Shown one piece after another: positions 36,041 through 46,661 of a stretch of 64,000 nt of DNA. Origin of the DNA: Heterostelium multicystogenum (Eukaryota > Evosea > Eumycetozoa > Acytosteliales > Acytosteliaceae); NCBI GenBank assembly GCA_003667245.1, contig RCNN01000499.1:1-64000 (forward strand), written 5' to 3'. The notes below the pieces were generated by a model. That model ran no database searches. It was given only the letters and a program-made list of their open reading frames with translations, and was not told the origin of the DNA. The translations under genes were made by a program, and so were the position numbers. The stretch's first letter is position 1. The number at the start of each line of letters is the position of its first letter.

Positions 36041-37033
36041 ACACCCACACCAATCTTCTTGTTCATATTCCATTCCATCCCCCACCTTCCTGTTCCATCA
36101 TTTTAACTCCATGTCCGTTGTTTCATAATTTTTAACAATATTACACTTTCACGTCAACCAAAACCAAACTATAATATTTATATATATATTTTTATTTCTA
36201 TAACATATTTATATATTATATTGGAAATACATTTAATTACAATACAAACATCAACAAGGTTATTGCTATTAACTATAACTAAAAATAATTAATTTAAACA
36301 ATAATTATGATATCAATAACAACCAAAAAAAAAAAACACATTTCTACAACTAATTAGTCAGAGGAAGATATATACAATTTAATTATCATCTAAATCGATT
36401 TGAACAATTATGAATAATATCCTTCCATCATAACCAATTAAACCATGTTAATATTCACCAAAATAAATCTATGATGCAATACGCAAATATCATACACTAA
36501 CAATATCCTTAAGCCAATATTATTACCAATAAGTACTATTTTACTAATTAACTAATAAGCAATATTTATTTATTTGGATGTTAAAACCAATCAAACCAAT
36601 AAGTATAATTATTGTTTTGTATATGAATTTAATTCGATATTTATATAATGCTATTAAAATGACAATATACCCAAAACAAACGATACCGTTGAACAATCAA
36701 ATTTATAAAGTTAACAATGAATCAAAGAAAGTTATAAGTATACTGCGAAAAAAATTCTAAAGTAAATTAAACAAACTAATAGGTTTGTAATGTGTTTTGT
36801 TGACTCAATATTCCATGATCGAGAAATTATGTTCAAGATATACAGAATTTGTTTTATCAATTTTTGGAATCTGATGATTATATTATTAGTTTGTGACTAT
36901 GGTCGTTTGAACTTAATTTACATATTTATTATGTTTGTTTTTTTTTTTATAATAAATTTAAATTTTATAATGATCTACAATAATTTATTTTTAAACTATA
37001 ATCTTACAAATCTGAAGAAAATTATTATTAACT
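36041..37033. other. intergenic, convergent gene ends
   Basis: Very AT-rich 1 kb between the raver-like stop and the 3' end of the next minus-strand gene. ORFs at 36578-36760 and 36790-37104 are Ile/Phe/Asn-rich, and the latter overlaps the real gene antisense; neither is supported. Confidence 0.5.
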
Positions 37034-38127
37034 TTATTCAATGTAATTGGCTGAGCAAATCATTGAATCCAAAAGAGATTCGTAAAGTTCTTTGGATAAT
37101 TTAATATATTCTGTATTTAATGCTTGATTGGAGCTTGATGGTCTTGAAATAGGCATATCAATCCATGCAAGTGCTGTAGCATTCAAAATCTATTTACATA
37201 ATAAAAACAATATTGTGTTAATAATTCAATAGAGAGAACGTATTTGGATCAATACTATACCTGCAGAGCAACTCTAACTTGACTTGGATTAAGACCATAG
37301 TCTCTTGGCAAATTTAGGAAATCATAAAGTCTGTCAAGATCTTTCTTTGTTGTCAGCATAACATCCCTAGCGATTACAAGGATTAATAAGCGATTTGTTG
37401 TCTCAATAATTATTTTGTTGTTACTTACATGTGGATAAAATTCTCGGCCTCAGCCAAGTTATTCAGGTATGCCATTTGAGACGATTTTGGAATTAAGTCC
37501 ATCTGGTGGATATTTAAAAATTGTAAAGTCTCTCATTCTCTCCAAGGCTTCTTTGAATCTTTCACGGACATCACCCAATGCGATCTTTTTCCACAAAAGA
37601 TAGTCGTTGACAGGTGCCTTTGGGTTGGCAGTCAAACAGATTTTGCCTTCAGGACTGGAATCATTTGTAAACTTCCAAGCCTGGTGGCTCTTATCATTCC
37701 ACTCACTCGAAACCAATACCAACTCTGGATTGTGGACTGGAGCAGGAGCTTTATTTTTATTCTCAGAGAAAGGCGAGATGTTTCTAGATAAGATCAAATG
37801 CTCTGTGCCATTCTTGTTGTGTAGATTTTGTAACCATTCCTTAGCATTTATTTCGCTCTTATTTTTAGATTCATCTTGCATAGTAATTCTAATATTTTCC
37901 AAAATTTTCACTAATCAACACCACGTCACACAAATATTAATAAAACCTGGATCGTCGAATCTGTATTATTGTTTATACCTACATGATGAATCAAAACTAC
38001 TTTTATTTTTGAGTGAATCCAAAAAATGATTACCATGAACAACCATCAAGACTGGATTCATAAGTTTTTTTCTTTGTGCAGCTGCTACGGACAAAAGTGA
38101 CTGACTTGTTTTAAACATAGAGGCCAT
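37034..38127 (-). CDS. unrecognised protein, multi-exon
   Basis: The start is ATG 38127 (MASMFKTSQSLLSVAAAQRK). The first exon joins, across an intron at about 37914-37979 with donor GTAGGT, to KILENIRITMQDESKNKSEI. The main exon has KEWLQNLHNKNGTEHLILSR, VLVSSEWNDKSHQAWKFTND, PVNDYLLWKKIALGDVRERF. After a frame break near 37463 and an intron, it continues MLTTKKDLDRLYDFLNLPRD, then (after an intron at about 37194-37261) ILNATALAWIDMPISRP, and ends LLDSMICSANYIE at 37034. The first ~25 residues are basic and Ser-rich, so mitochondrial targeting is possible. I recognise no family. Real coding is clear because three consecutive splice junctions keep frame. Confidence 0.65.
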
Positions 38128-39134
38128 TTTATTTTAGATTTAATTAATTGTTGTTCTTAGATAAAATGATGGGCTTATGTAAAACAATGTTTAGGCTAAT
38201 ATTTATAAATGATCTAAATCAAATAATAATAGAGTTTATTATTTTGTATTTAAACAATTACTTTTCGAATAAAGATATTAATAATAATATAATATTGAAA
38301 ACAAATATGTAATATTAAGAAAATTAAAATAAAATAGATAAACAAACAGTAAACGAGACTATAGTTTAGTTAGTTTAGCTAGGTTTGTTAAAGTAATAGT
38401 ATTATGATTAAAGTAATATTATAAGAAAAGATAATAATAATGTTATCTATATATTCAAAAAAATACGAATGAACAACAACAACAACAAAAGGGTGTAGGT
38501 AGATGTTGTTGTTGTTATTATTAAAAACCATTCATTATCATCACTTCTCTCAAGATAGATGAGAAAATTATATTATATTAATATAAAATTATTTATTTTT
38601 TAACCCCCATTCATTATATTACATTGTGGGGCATTTCCATTGGGTTTGGAACAACAGATTTTATTTTATGTTTTTATCCAATACCAAAAGAGTTAATCTA
38701 TGACTTTTTAAGCGTTAGTTTGTAGTTGTAATACTAATGGGGTGTGGTTGGTTTTTGTTTTTTGTTTGGTTTTTTGAATGTTTTAAAAAACAACCACCTT
38801 ATTTATTTATATATTCAACAGACAGATACATAATAATCAATAAAATGAAGTTCTAAATATTAAACTAAAAATAACTACTTTTCATTAGCATAGGTTTAGT
38901 AATATTATTATTCGTACTATCTTTACTAGTGCTAATACTAATGAAATGCCAATACCAATTATATGCAATAAAATATAGTTTATCTTGACATGAAACTCAT
39001 ATGTTATTCAAAACAACATTAGTATTAGTCAATAATTAATATTAATTAAAATTAAATTTAGTGTTAAATATAATGTTATGATATTGATAATCTTTAAAAT
39101 TGATCTTTATTAATTGTTCGAGTTCTAATGTCTT
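38128..39134. other. intergenic with AT-rich repeats and a C5 motif
   Basis: No gene seen. Contains CAA triplets (38477-38490) mirrored by TTG triplets (38505-38520), and ACCCCCA at 38603-38609. Otherwise A/T-runs. Confidence 0.5.
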
Positions 39135-39660
39135 TTAACATCCACATTCTTGTGGAGCGGTAGTTTTGGATATGAAACCTATAAATTTTAAATTGTTGTT
39201 GATATTTTAGTTTTGTTAGTGGTTGTTATTGTTGATGGGTCTCTTTTAGATTTAGAGAATATAATAATAACTTACCAGTAATTGATCCAAGATCAAGGAA
39301 ACTGTTGTTGATAGTGAATCCTTTAAACTCAATAACAATTCTTGTTTCGCTGGAGATGATTTCATTAAGCTCAAGCATGAATGGAATTGATTCATGTGAA
39401 TGGTTGCAAATGTTGGTCAAAGATTGGATATCATTGACGTAGCTCTTAATTTGCATATAGTTTGTGGAATATCCTTGGATGGTAACATGCACTAAGACTC
39501 TAGCACCGGTTGGATTCTTGATAATAAGTTTGGTCTCACCTTTGGGCGAATGTTGTTCATTGGCAGTCATTACCCATTTTCCTTCGATCTTTCTCTTGAT
39601 AAAGAGTGTATTTACACCGTCAAAGTTATAGACAGAGTCACAAATGGAATCTTCAATCAT
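39135..39660 (-). CDS. small paralogous family protein, copy 1
   Basis: About 142 residues in two exons (39276-39660 and 39135-39178, intron 39179-39275), reading MIEDSICDSVYNFDGVNTLF ... and, after splicing, GSITGFISKTTAPQECGC. Reading through the intron instead gives a Leu-rich tail that the paralogues lack, so the spliced form is preferred. Shared blocks with the two plus-strand copies: SPKGETKLIIKNPTGARVLV, a V(N/D)DI-SL motif, a His pair with 'PFMLELNE', and 'GSITG'. Predicted all-beta, no signal peptide, probably cytosolic. Unlike the other two it ends in a CGC. Family not recognised. Confidence 0.75.
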
Positions 39661-40290
39661 TTTAGTAAATATATATATATTAAGCTTTAGAAAAGATAGA
39701 TAATTATAAATAATTATAGTAAGTTAAAGTAACTACCGATATTTCTGGTCTGGATTAAATAAATTGGTAATTATTAAAAAATAATAATTTTATTAAATAT
39801 CTTTCAATCTAGATTCAGAAAAGAAAGGGATACACAAATTCAACAAATCCTTCTAATATTCCAAAACTTCAGCAAAATATGCATAGGATATTCATCTGAA
39901 ACATTTAGTCTTGGATTTGAGACTAGTTACTGATTGAGATTTATATCTCTAACAAAGAAGAAGAAGAAGAACTTTGACAATGACAGTCAGATGAGTTGAA
40001 TTTCATCTAATTTGTAGTTTGGACAGATAGTTCCTTCTTGATTGGATCAAATCGATTGATGACAGTACATTCCCAAAATTTTTGTAACCCCCACAAAATT
40101 GGTAAGTTCACCTTTTTTTGAAATTGATAAATGACACAAATGAACACTTGAATTTATTTTTATCTAATATCCAAGTTATTTGACCAAAATATAAATACCT
40201 AACTTAGAATATTTTATTCTTATTTATCAAACTTTAAATCTATAACAAATAATTCTATTTATTTATTAACTTTAAATATATTAATCAAGA
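39661..40290. promoter_or_regulatory. divergent promoter between paralogues 1 and 2
   Basis: About 630 bases between head-to-head paralogues. Contains AACCCCCAC at 40086-40094 and an AGAAGA repeat at 39957-39971. The C5 element recurs before copy 3. Confidence 0.4.
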
Positions 40291-40692
40291 ATGTGCGAAT
40301 GTGAAAATCCAGGAGGTAGAATCACCTTTAATGGTGATATTCAACTCATCAAGAGAGAACTAGATCCACTCTGGAAAATTAATGCTGTGGAGGGTCTCAG
40401 TCCAAAAGGAGAATCCAAGATTGTCATCAAAAACCCAAAGGGCCACAAGGTATTGGTTCATGTTACACTCCAAGGAAACACTCAAAATCAAGTCATTGTC
40501 AAAACCAACTTCAACGATATTCCATCTCTTACCAATACCGCACTTCACAATCATCAATTCGTTCCATTCTCTCTCACCCTCAATGAAGTTACCGACGAAA
40601 CCAATATTATTGTGGAATTCAGAGCAGTCAATCCTTTGAACAATGGTATTTTAGCCAATGGTAGCATTACCGGATATATCCGTGTTCTTTAA
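40291..40692 (+). CDS. small paralogous family protein, copy 2
   Basis: A 133-residue single-exon protein starting MCECENPGGRITFNGDIQLI. The core is the same as its neighbours: LSPKGESKIVIKNPKGHKVL, VHVTLQGNTQNQVIVKTNFN, FVPFSLTLNEVTDETNIIVE, ANGSITGYIRVL. Here it lacks the longer N-terminus (IEDSICDSVYN in copy 1) and carries two Cys at the start instead. Strand-loop pattern suggests a compact beta-sandwich. Function unknown. Confidence 0.85.
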   Translation: MCECENPGGRITFNGDIQLIKRELDPLWKINAVEGLSPKGESKIVIKNPKGHKVLVHVTLQGNTQNQVIVKTNFNDIPSLTNTALHNHQFVPFSLTLNEVTDETNIIVEFRAVNPLNNGILANGSITGYIRVL

Positions 40693-41328
40693 ATAAATTT
40701 ATCATTTTGAAGAATGGTTGTTATAAAATATCTCATGTTTTAGCAATTGATTTATTGTCTTTACCTGGTTGTTGATAAAAAAATGAGATTTCTTTGGACC
40801 AAACATGTTTGAAGTGTCGATTACCCCCAAAGTTTCTAAATCAATTGTTTTGACTCAATCAAAATCATTAATCTTTGCTTCCAATTTTTGTCAAGTTGTG
40901 TACAGTCCTGTCATGGAAAATTTTTTCAGTTTTTTTTACCCAATAATAGTCATTTTTTAATCAAAATCTAATCCACAAAGGGTTCAGTTTGACAATCTAA
41001 ATCAACAACATATCTTGGGCAAATTACAAAATAGTTCCTTTATTCTGTGAGAACTTTTGTCATCATTAACTCCATGAATCATTTTGTGATAATCACAGAT
41101 TTTCCTATTTCATGTACATGAAATCGAATACAAATTCGATCCTTGAAATCTCCAGTTGTGATTGAGAATAGTTTGGTGAAGGACAGGTTAAGAGAAATCT
41201 AGGTGTATATTAAAGATAATATTTTTATTATTTTTAAAAAGAAATCAATAATAACTATAAATTGAATCTATTTTGAAATACACTTTCAATATTATTAAAT
41301 CCAAAAAACAATATATTTAAACTAAATA
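40693..41328. promoter_or_regulatory. intergenic between paralogues 2 and 3
   Basis: About 635 AT-rich bases. Contains TTACCCCCAA at 40821-40830, matching the C5 element in the divergent promoter of copies 1 and 2. No ORF. Confidence 0.4.
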
Positions 41329-41754
41329 ATGGCAACATTATGTGATGACTCCATTCTAGATGGAGACTATGACTTCAATGGTAAGAACATCATGTTCATC
41401 AAGAGACAGTTCAAAAACCCAGCATGGAAATTAGAGCAATTCGAGAGTCACTCGCCCAATGGAGAGACCAAGATCATTATTAAGAATCCAACCAATGCTA
41501 AATTCTTGGTACACCTAAGAATCCAAGGAAATACCTTCTGGCAAACCAGCATCACCTCCTACGTCGATGATATCAAGTCATTGGAAACTCTTTGTAACCA
41601 CAACGGTCACGAACAGATGCCAATTGCTTTGGAGATTAACGAAGTTTCCGAAGATTCACGTATGTTGGTGGAATTCAAAATCGCCAATCCCAACAGAAAT
41701 GGTGTATTTAATTTTGGAAGTATCACTGGATACATTGTCCCACTTAACAAATAA
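41329..41754 (+). CDS. small paralogous family protein, copy 3
   Basis: A 141-residue single-exon protein starting MATLCDDSILDGDYDFNGKN. It is closest to copy 1 at the N-terminus (D-x-DFxGxNxxFIKR) and shares HSPNGETKIIIKNPTNAKFL, VHLRIQGNTFWQTSITSYVD, QMPIALEINEVSEDSRMLVE and FGSITGYIVPLNK. Ends without the CGC tail of copy 1. Part of a local cluster of three within 2.7 kb, so tandem duplication with one inversion is the simplest history. Confidence 0.85.
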   Translation: MATLCDDSILDGDYDFNGKNIMFIKRQFKNPAWKLEQFESHSPNGETKIIIKNPTNAKFLVHLRIQGNTFWQTSITSYVDDIKSLETLCNHNGHEQMPIALEINEVSEDSRMLVEFKIANPNRNGVFNFGSITGYIVPLNK

Positions 41755-41847
41755 ATAATCAATCCTAAAAGGAATTTCTTATATATAAATCGCAGCAATC
41801 CATTGTTTCTTATTTTTGTATACATCCAATTGCGCCACTATTATTTA

Positions 41848-43313
41848 TTATTTTCTTCTTTTAAATATAGAATTGATCACAGGAGGTTTCTCTTCTTTCT
41901 TTTTTCTAAAATCATATGATAGTTTTATTAATAACTAAAGTACTTGGCTGGATGCTGTATGATTTTACTTACACAATAGTTGGTGCTGAAGTAATGACTG
42001 CACCAACTTTAACTGAGTTTGAAACAACTGGCTTAGCTGTTACCGCTGCACTTTGACTATATTTGTTATAGGCTTTTTCTAAACAAACAAGTTAATAATA
42101 ATTTACTGGTAGTCGATGAAGTAGGATCTTACTTTTGGCTTGTGATGCTGGTTTAGGTGTAGGAGAATCAATCCGCAGTCTTTCTTTTTCTTTTCTCTCC
42201 TCCATTTCTCTTTGCTTCTCTTCTAATTTATCGTAGTATTCATCGGGTTTGTTTCCATCTGGATTAAAGTAAAACATTGGTAGATTGGTACCATTTTCTT
42301 TAATTTCACAAAAACTGATCAACTTTTCTAAAATCAGTGGATTATTAAAGGCTGTTGAGCTTCTTAGAGAATCATTGAAATTTAATCCATCCTGTTTCAT
42401 CTTATGTAGCTTTATAATTTTTTCCTATTTCCATTCAATTTTAGTTAGACTTGTTTGCTCAGTAACTACCTAAAGTTGATATGCTAATTACCTTTAGCTT
42501 TTGATCTACCTCATCATCTTCACTATGTTTATCTTTTTCATTGTCATTTTCAGGAGGTTCGGTTGCTGTATTGTTGTTGTTATTTTTGTTGGAGTGTTGC
42601 GGTATAATTATTGGTGGCGACGATATATTTGGATATAGTCCAGTGAAATTGGGATTGGTAGATATTGGAGGATCGCTGATTATAGGTGGTGAGTAGAGTG
42701 TGGGTGTGGGAGGTGTTTTGTTTGTTTAATGACACTGGAGGCGTACTGTTCTCGAGTGTTGTATGAATCAAGTTATTTCTCATTGTAAGTATTGGTTCAA
42801 TATATCTAGGTCGTTTCTTTCGCTTTGCCTCCTCATCATCATCATCATCGGTAGTGTTGTTGTTTTTGCGCTCTGGTTCTATCAAGTCTTTATCAGCCTC
42901 ACATTCCTCCATCTCTATATTTCCATCAGCATCTTCATCATCGTTATCCTCAACTTTTATACCATAGGGCTTCTCCAACACCTTATCAATCGAGAGTTTC
43001 CTAACTGAGTCATAATCTACTCCAGCCAACCAAACCAAAGCATACCAATCATAATTGCAAAAGTTAAATATGCAAAGTCCGACATAAAGCAATTAGTAAC
43101 CATTCATTGAGAAGAGTGCCATAACCTATTGCATATATCTATCTATAGTAACATACCTGAATAATCACTATCATTTTTATCTTTCTCATGGTTGGTGTTG
43201 TTACTACTACTGCTACTACTACTCTTGGTTGAAGTAGAGTCAACATTTACGATGTCTTTATCATCATTGTCATTATCTTCACTATCTGATCCATAGCATT
43301 GGAATAAGCTCAT
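41848..43313 (-). CDS. SAP30-binding protein (HCNGP) homologue
   Basis: Nuclear transcription/splicing-associated protein of the SAP30BP/HCNGP family. The start is ATG 43313 (MSLFQCYGSDSEDNDNDDKD). An acidic Ser/Asp-rich N-half (TTDDDDDEEAKRKKRPRYIE) is followed by the conserved core: LHKMKQDGLNFNDSLRSSTA, FNNPLILEKLISFCEIKENG, NLPMFYFNPDGNKPDEYYDK, then a charged helix (EEKQREMEERKEKERLRIDS). The final exons give KAYNKYSQSAAVTAKP and a basic end KPPVINSIFKRRK before the stop at 41848. Core matches the animal pattern 'FRNPSIYEKLIxFCxIDExG'. At least four introns and frame breaks near 42700 are present. Confidence 0.8.
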
Positions 43314-43561
43314 GTTCTAAACAACTAACTAAACTAAACTATAGTTATATATATTATAAGAATCAATATCTAATCAAATATTAATATTATCTTATTCATG
43401 AATATTTAAAATGAAATTCAAATTTCAAAATTAACTTTCTTTTGTTTTAACGGTTGAACTTCTATTCTTTCATTCTCATCGACAAAGAGTATGACTCTAT
43501 ACCCTTGTATTTTTAATAAAATCATAGCTTAAATACTGTGCTATTATTATTATTATTATTA

Positions 43562-45520
43562 TTATTTGAATAGTGGCGCTTCTTGTTTATATTGTGGTTC
43601 TAAGTTGTAGTTAGAGATTGCCTCTTCTAATACTTTGATTGATTCTACTGAGTTTGGATATGATACCTCAGCAAGTGCTTTGTAATCAGCTAGCTGTTTG
43701 GTTGTTAGGGGTGGTTTAACTGTCTTGATAAACCATTCGATCATTTCATATTGGTTCTTGCGAAATAGTACAGTTACATATTTTGATATATCAAGGAGTT
43801 CATTCTTGTTGAAATTAGTATCAACTATACACTTGTAAATATACTTGGCAAGCTTGAAGTTGCCACTGTACACTGCATTTCTAAAGGTAGCATGTGTAGT
43901 AATCGATCCAATATCAACAACGTTTTGGTGTAGCCATTCTAAGATATCAAGATGCTCACTGTTTGCCGCAATCTCAAGAAAGTTGTGCTCTTTATCGTTT
44001 CTGTCAATGTGCTCACACAAGCACTTGACAACATCTAAATGACCATAAATAAGTGCATTTGACAATGCTTTGTTCACGGTAAGAGATACACCGCTCCCTA
44101 AACAAACCCGATGTATATACTTGACGATTTCTAAATTTCCATTTTTAGCTGCGTAGGTCAAGGCGGTCTGGTAGAAGCAAGGTATTTGGCTCTCGTGCAA
44201 CCATTTTATAAACTCAAAGTGTCCACGAAACGCCGCACTATTAATGGTACCACGAGTACACTTTACATGACCGGTGCTATACAGAAACTTGGCAATATCA
44301 AGATGTCCATGATAGGCTGCCTGATCTATTAAAATAGGGAGAAACACATCCGAGGTTCGATTATGATACAGCCACCGAACAGCCTCGAAATGTCCACCAC
44401 AGATGGCATTTCTAATTGCATTATCGGTCCAACCCTCACTGCGATTCGTGTGCAACCACTCCATAATGCTAACATGACCACCCCCTGCTGCATGGTCAAA
44501 TGCATAGGCGGTACATCCCTCTGTACGGTTCTCATGTAGCCACTTCAGGCACTCTAGATGTCCTCCTTGGGCAGCGCTATCCATTGCTTTAGTTGTACAC
44601 CAAACACCGGCATATAGGCTGAGCCATTTTAGCATTTCTAGATTGCCATTCAAGGCAGCAGAGCTCATAAGTTCAGGAGTACAAATATTAATACCGTGTC
44701 CATAAAGAAGTCGAACGATGTTGAAATTGTTAATGTAATAACTCTCATCTCGAAACAGACTTCGGCACTTACGAAGCAGATACTCTAGCAGGTGGGTATG
44801 TCCATGTCTGATTGCATATCGAGGCATATTACTTCTCTCTAATTCTTGATGCGGCAACACCTCAATCAAGTGCTCAATGAAATCAACTTTACCAACCAGT
44901 GCTGCACTATCCAGTGCTGTGAAATCTAACCTATCTCTGAAGGTGCAGCTATTCTCAATGAAGTTATTTTGATGTTGCTCGAGAAAGAATAGAAGCATAT
45001 CGAAGTTTTGAGAGAGAGGTGACTTGATCAAGGCTCTAGTGTAGTCCCATTGATACATCTCGAATCGATCAAAGAGATATTTGATAATGTCCATTCGGTT
45101 GTATTGCACTGCACAGCACATGATACTATTGATGGAATTGCACGGCTCGTGGAACTCCTTCTGATCAGTCACATGTAAAATATCACTAAAGTTATCCACC
45201 AAATCGTCCACGACTTCATGTGAGTGTAGATCCACTTTATTTTGATCGATTAGGTAGATAACCATCTCCAGACTTCCGTACCTCACAGCCATTTTCATTG
45301 TGTATTGTTTAGATACCCTCTCTCTTTTCTTGGTACTTGACAAGCATGCTTTCAGTGGCTCAAGGTAGTTGTAAGTGGCCAACCAAACAGGAATCGCGGC
45401 TAATTGATTCCATCTATAACACTTATGGCCCTTGATTCTGGAAATATCTCCAACACACTTGAATATCAATCTGTTTAGAACCACATTATTTATTATTGTA
45501 CTAAATAATTGTTTTTCCAT
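43562..45520 (-). CDS. ankyrin-repeat protein
   Basis: A 652-residue single-exon protein, intact, from ATG 45520 (MEKQLFSTIINNVVLNRLIF). The N-terminal cap matches the pattern of the other three ankyrin genes (F-NN-V..-IFKCVG-..-CYRWNQL). Diverged units are followed by regular ones (LKWLHENRTEGCTAYAFDHA, MEWLHTNRSEGWTDNAI). It shares the NRTEGC unit with the genes at 8-12 kb, 30 kb away. The C-terminus has an acidic, Pro/Tyr-ending tail (NLEPQYKQEAPLF) and no membrane segment. Function unknown. Confidence 0.88.
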   Translation of the reverse strand: MEKQLFSTIINNVVLNRLIFKCVGDISRIKGHKCYRWNQLAAIPVWLATYNYLEPLKACLSSTKKRERVSKQYTMKMAVRYGSLEMVIYLIDQNKVDLHSHEVVDDLVDNFSDILHVTDQKEFHEPCNSINSIMCCAVQYNRMDIIKYLFDRFEMYQWDYTRALIKSPLSQNFDMLLFFLEQHQNNFIENSCTFRDRLDFTALDSAALVGKVDFIEHLIEVLPHQELERSNMPRYAIRHGHTHLLEYLLRKCRSLFRDESYYINNFNIVRLLYGHGINICTPELMSSAALNGNLEMLKWLSLYAGVWCTTKAMDSAAQGGHLECLKWLHENRTEGCTAYAFDHAAGGGHVSIMEWLHTNRSEGWTDNAIRNAICGGHFEAVRWLYHNRTSDVFLPILIDQAAYHGHLDIAKFLYSTGHVKCTRGTINSAAFRGHFEFIKWLHESQIPCFYQTALTYAAKNGNLEIVKYIHRVCLGSGVSLTVNKALSNALIYGHLDVVKCLCEHIDRNDKEHNFLEIAANSEHLDILEWLHQNVVDIGSITTHATFRNAVYSGNFKLAKYIYKCIVDTNFNKNELLDISKYVTVLFRKNQYEMIEWFIKTVKPPLTTKQLADYKALAEVSYPNSVESIKVLEEAISNYNLEPQYKQEAPLFK

Positions 45521-45743
45521 TTTTATCTACAAACTAAATATAAACACTATTGTAAAATGTAATAACACACATTCCAATCAATCAAGTCCTTCCCAAAATA
45601 TTCACAAAAAAAACCAATTACTGTAATATAACCACTTAAATTTTCCAGTCCAGCAAAAGGGTAGTTGACATTTTCTCAGAGGCTAATCGATTCGAAAATG
45701 CAGAATATGATTTACAAATGTAATATATTTAATATTAAATAAT

Positions 45744-46661
45744 TTAGTTTTCGAATTCGTAGGAGTCTAATTCGTTAACGCATGGACAGTGGTTTCCTGG
45801 GCAAGTTGGGGCAGTAGTGGCTGCAACTTCCTTGAAAACAGCCATTCCTGAACCTGAACCTGAACCGGAACCGGAACCTGATCCTGATCCTGATCCTGAA
45901 CCGGAACCTGAACCGGAACCTGAAGCTGATCCTGAGCCTGAACCGGAACCTGATCCTGAACCTGAACCAGAGCAGGCACCTGAACCAGAGCAACCAGAAG
46001 AGGCTGAAGATGAACCGGAACCGGAACCAGAGCAGGCACCTGAACCAGAGCAACCAGATGAAGATGTTGAACCAGATGAGGATGATGAACCAGCTGAACC
46101 AGCAGAACCACCAGCAGAGGAACCTATGTTAATTTAGTAAAGAGATGAGTATTTTGACTGTAAATTAAATTAAAATCTAAAAAAATATTTACCTCCGTGA
46201 GTTCCAGCGGATGAACCACCATGAGTACCAGCGGATGAAGAACCACCGTGGGTACCAGCAGAGGAGGCTGAAGTGTGAGTGGTGGAAGTTGCGTGGGTGG
46301 ATGAGGCGGTGGATGAGGCGGTGGTAGTGGTTGGGGTGGTACGTGAGCACTTTCTCAAAGCCTTTGGACATTGACATTTGCAGGTAGCAACGTCACATGT
46401 TGGGGTGGTGGTGCTAGCAATCATGCTACATCTCTCCTTGCAAGTTTGTTCACTTTAATTTCAATAGCAAAGAATATTAATAAAACGATCTAACTTAACC
46501 AGAACCATTTTAATTTTCAAATTTATTTACTTGTAGGCAATAATGTCGATGGTCTCACCAGTGTGGAATTTGCAGGCGCATTTCTTTGATGATGGTCTGA
46601 CAGCAGAGGCAACGACCAGAGCCAAAGCCAATACTACAAAAATAGATAATAATTTATTCAT
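45744..46661 (-). CDS. secreted Cys-rich protein with Gly-Ser repeat
   Basis: Three exons: 46531-46661, 46193-46452, 45744-46123. It starts at ATG 46661 ([20 protein letters not shown]), a signal peptide. A Cys-rich head follows ([53 protein letters not shown]), then a Thr/Ser/His mucin-like stretch with repeats of SAGTHGGS. About 90 residues of Ser/Gly dominated by alternating GSGS come next, with two [12 protein letters not shown] blocks, and a terminal segment ends [19 protein letters not shown]. Splice junctions keep frame. Likely extracellular matrix, slime-sheath or spore-coat protein; the O-glycosylation and matrix role are inferred. The true reading has no ATG in its last exon, so it is easily missed. 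Confidence 0.72.
45845..46070 (-). repeat. coding GGTTCA/GGTTCC hexamer array
   Basis: Hexamer-based repeat (plus strand GAACCT/GAACCG variants) encoding alternating Gly-Ser in the secreted protein. On the plus strand it reads as an artefactual PEPEPE frame. Such arrays are prone to length change. Confidence 0.85.

Noticed and set aside
36790..37104. 104-codon plus-strand ORF rich in Ile, Phe, Asn
   Set aside because: Composition is that of AT-rich spacer and it overlaps, antisense, the real C-terminus (LLDSMICSANYIE) of the minus-strand gene.
45817..46137. Plus-strand ORF of Pro-Glu/Pro-Asp repeats (PEPEPEPD)
   Set aside because: It is the antisense of the Gly-Ser repeat exon of the secreted protein; the minus-strand gene has signal peptide, splice sites and Cys motifs.
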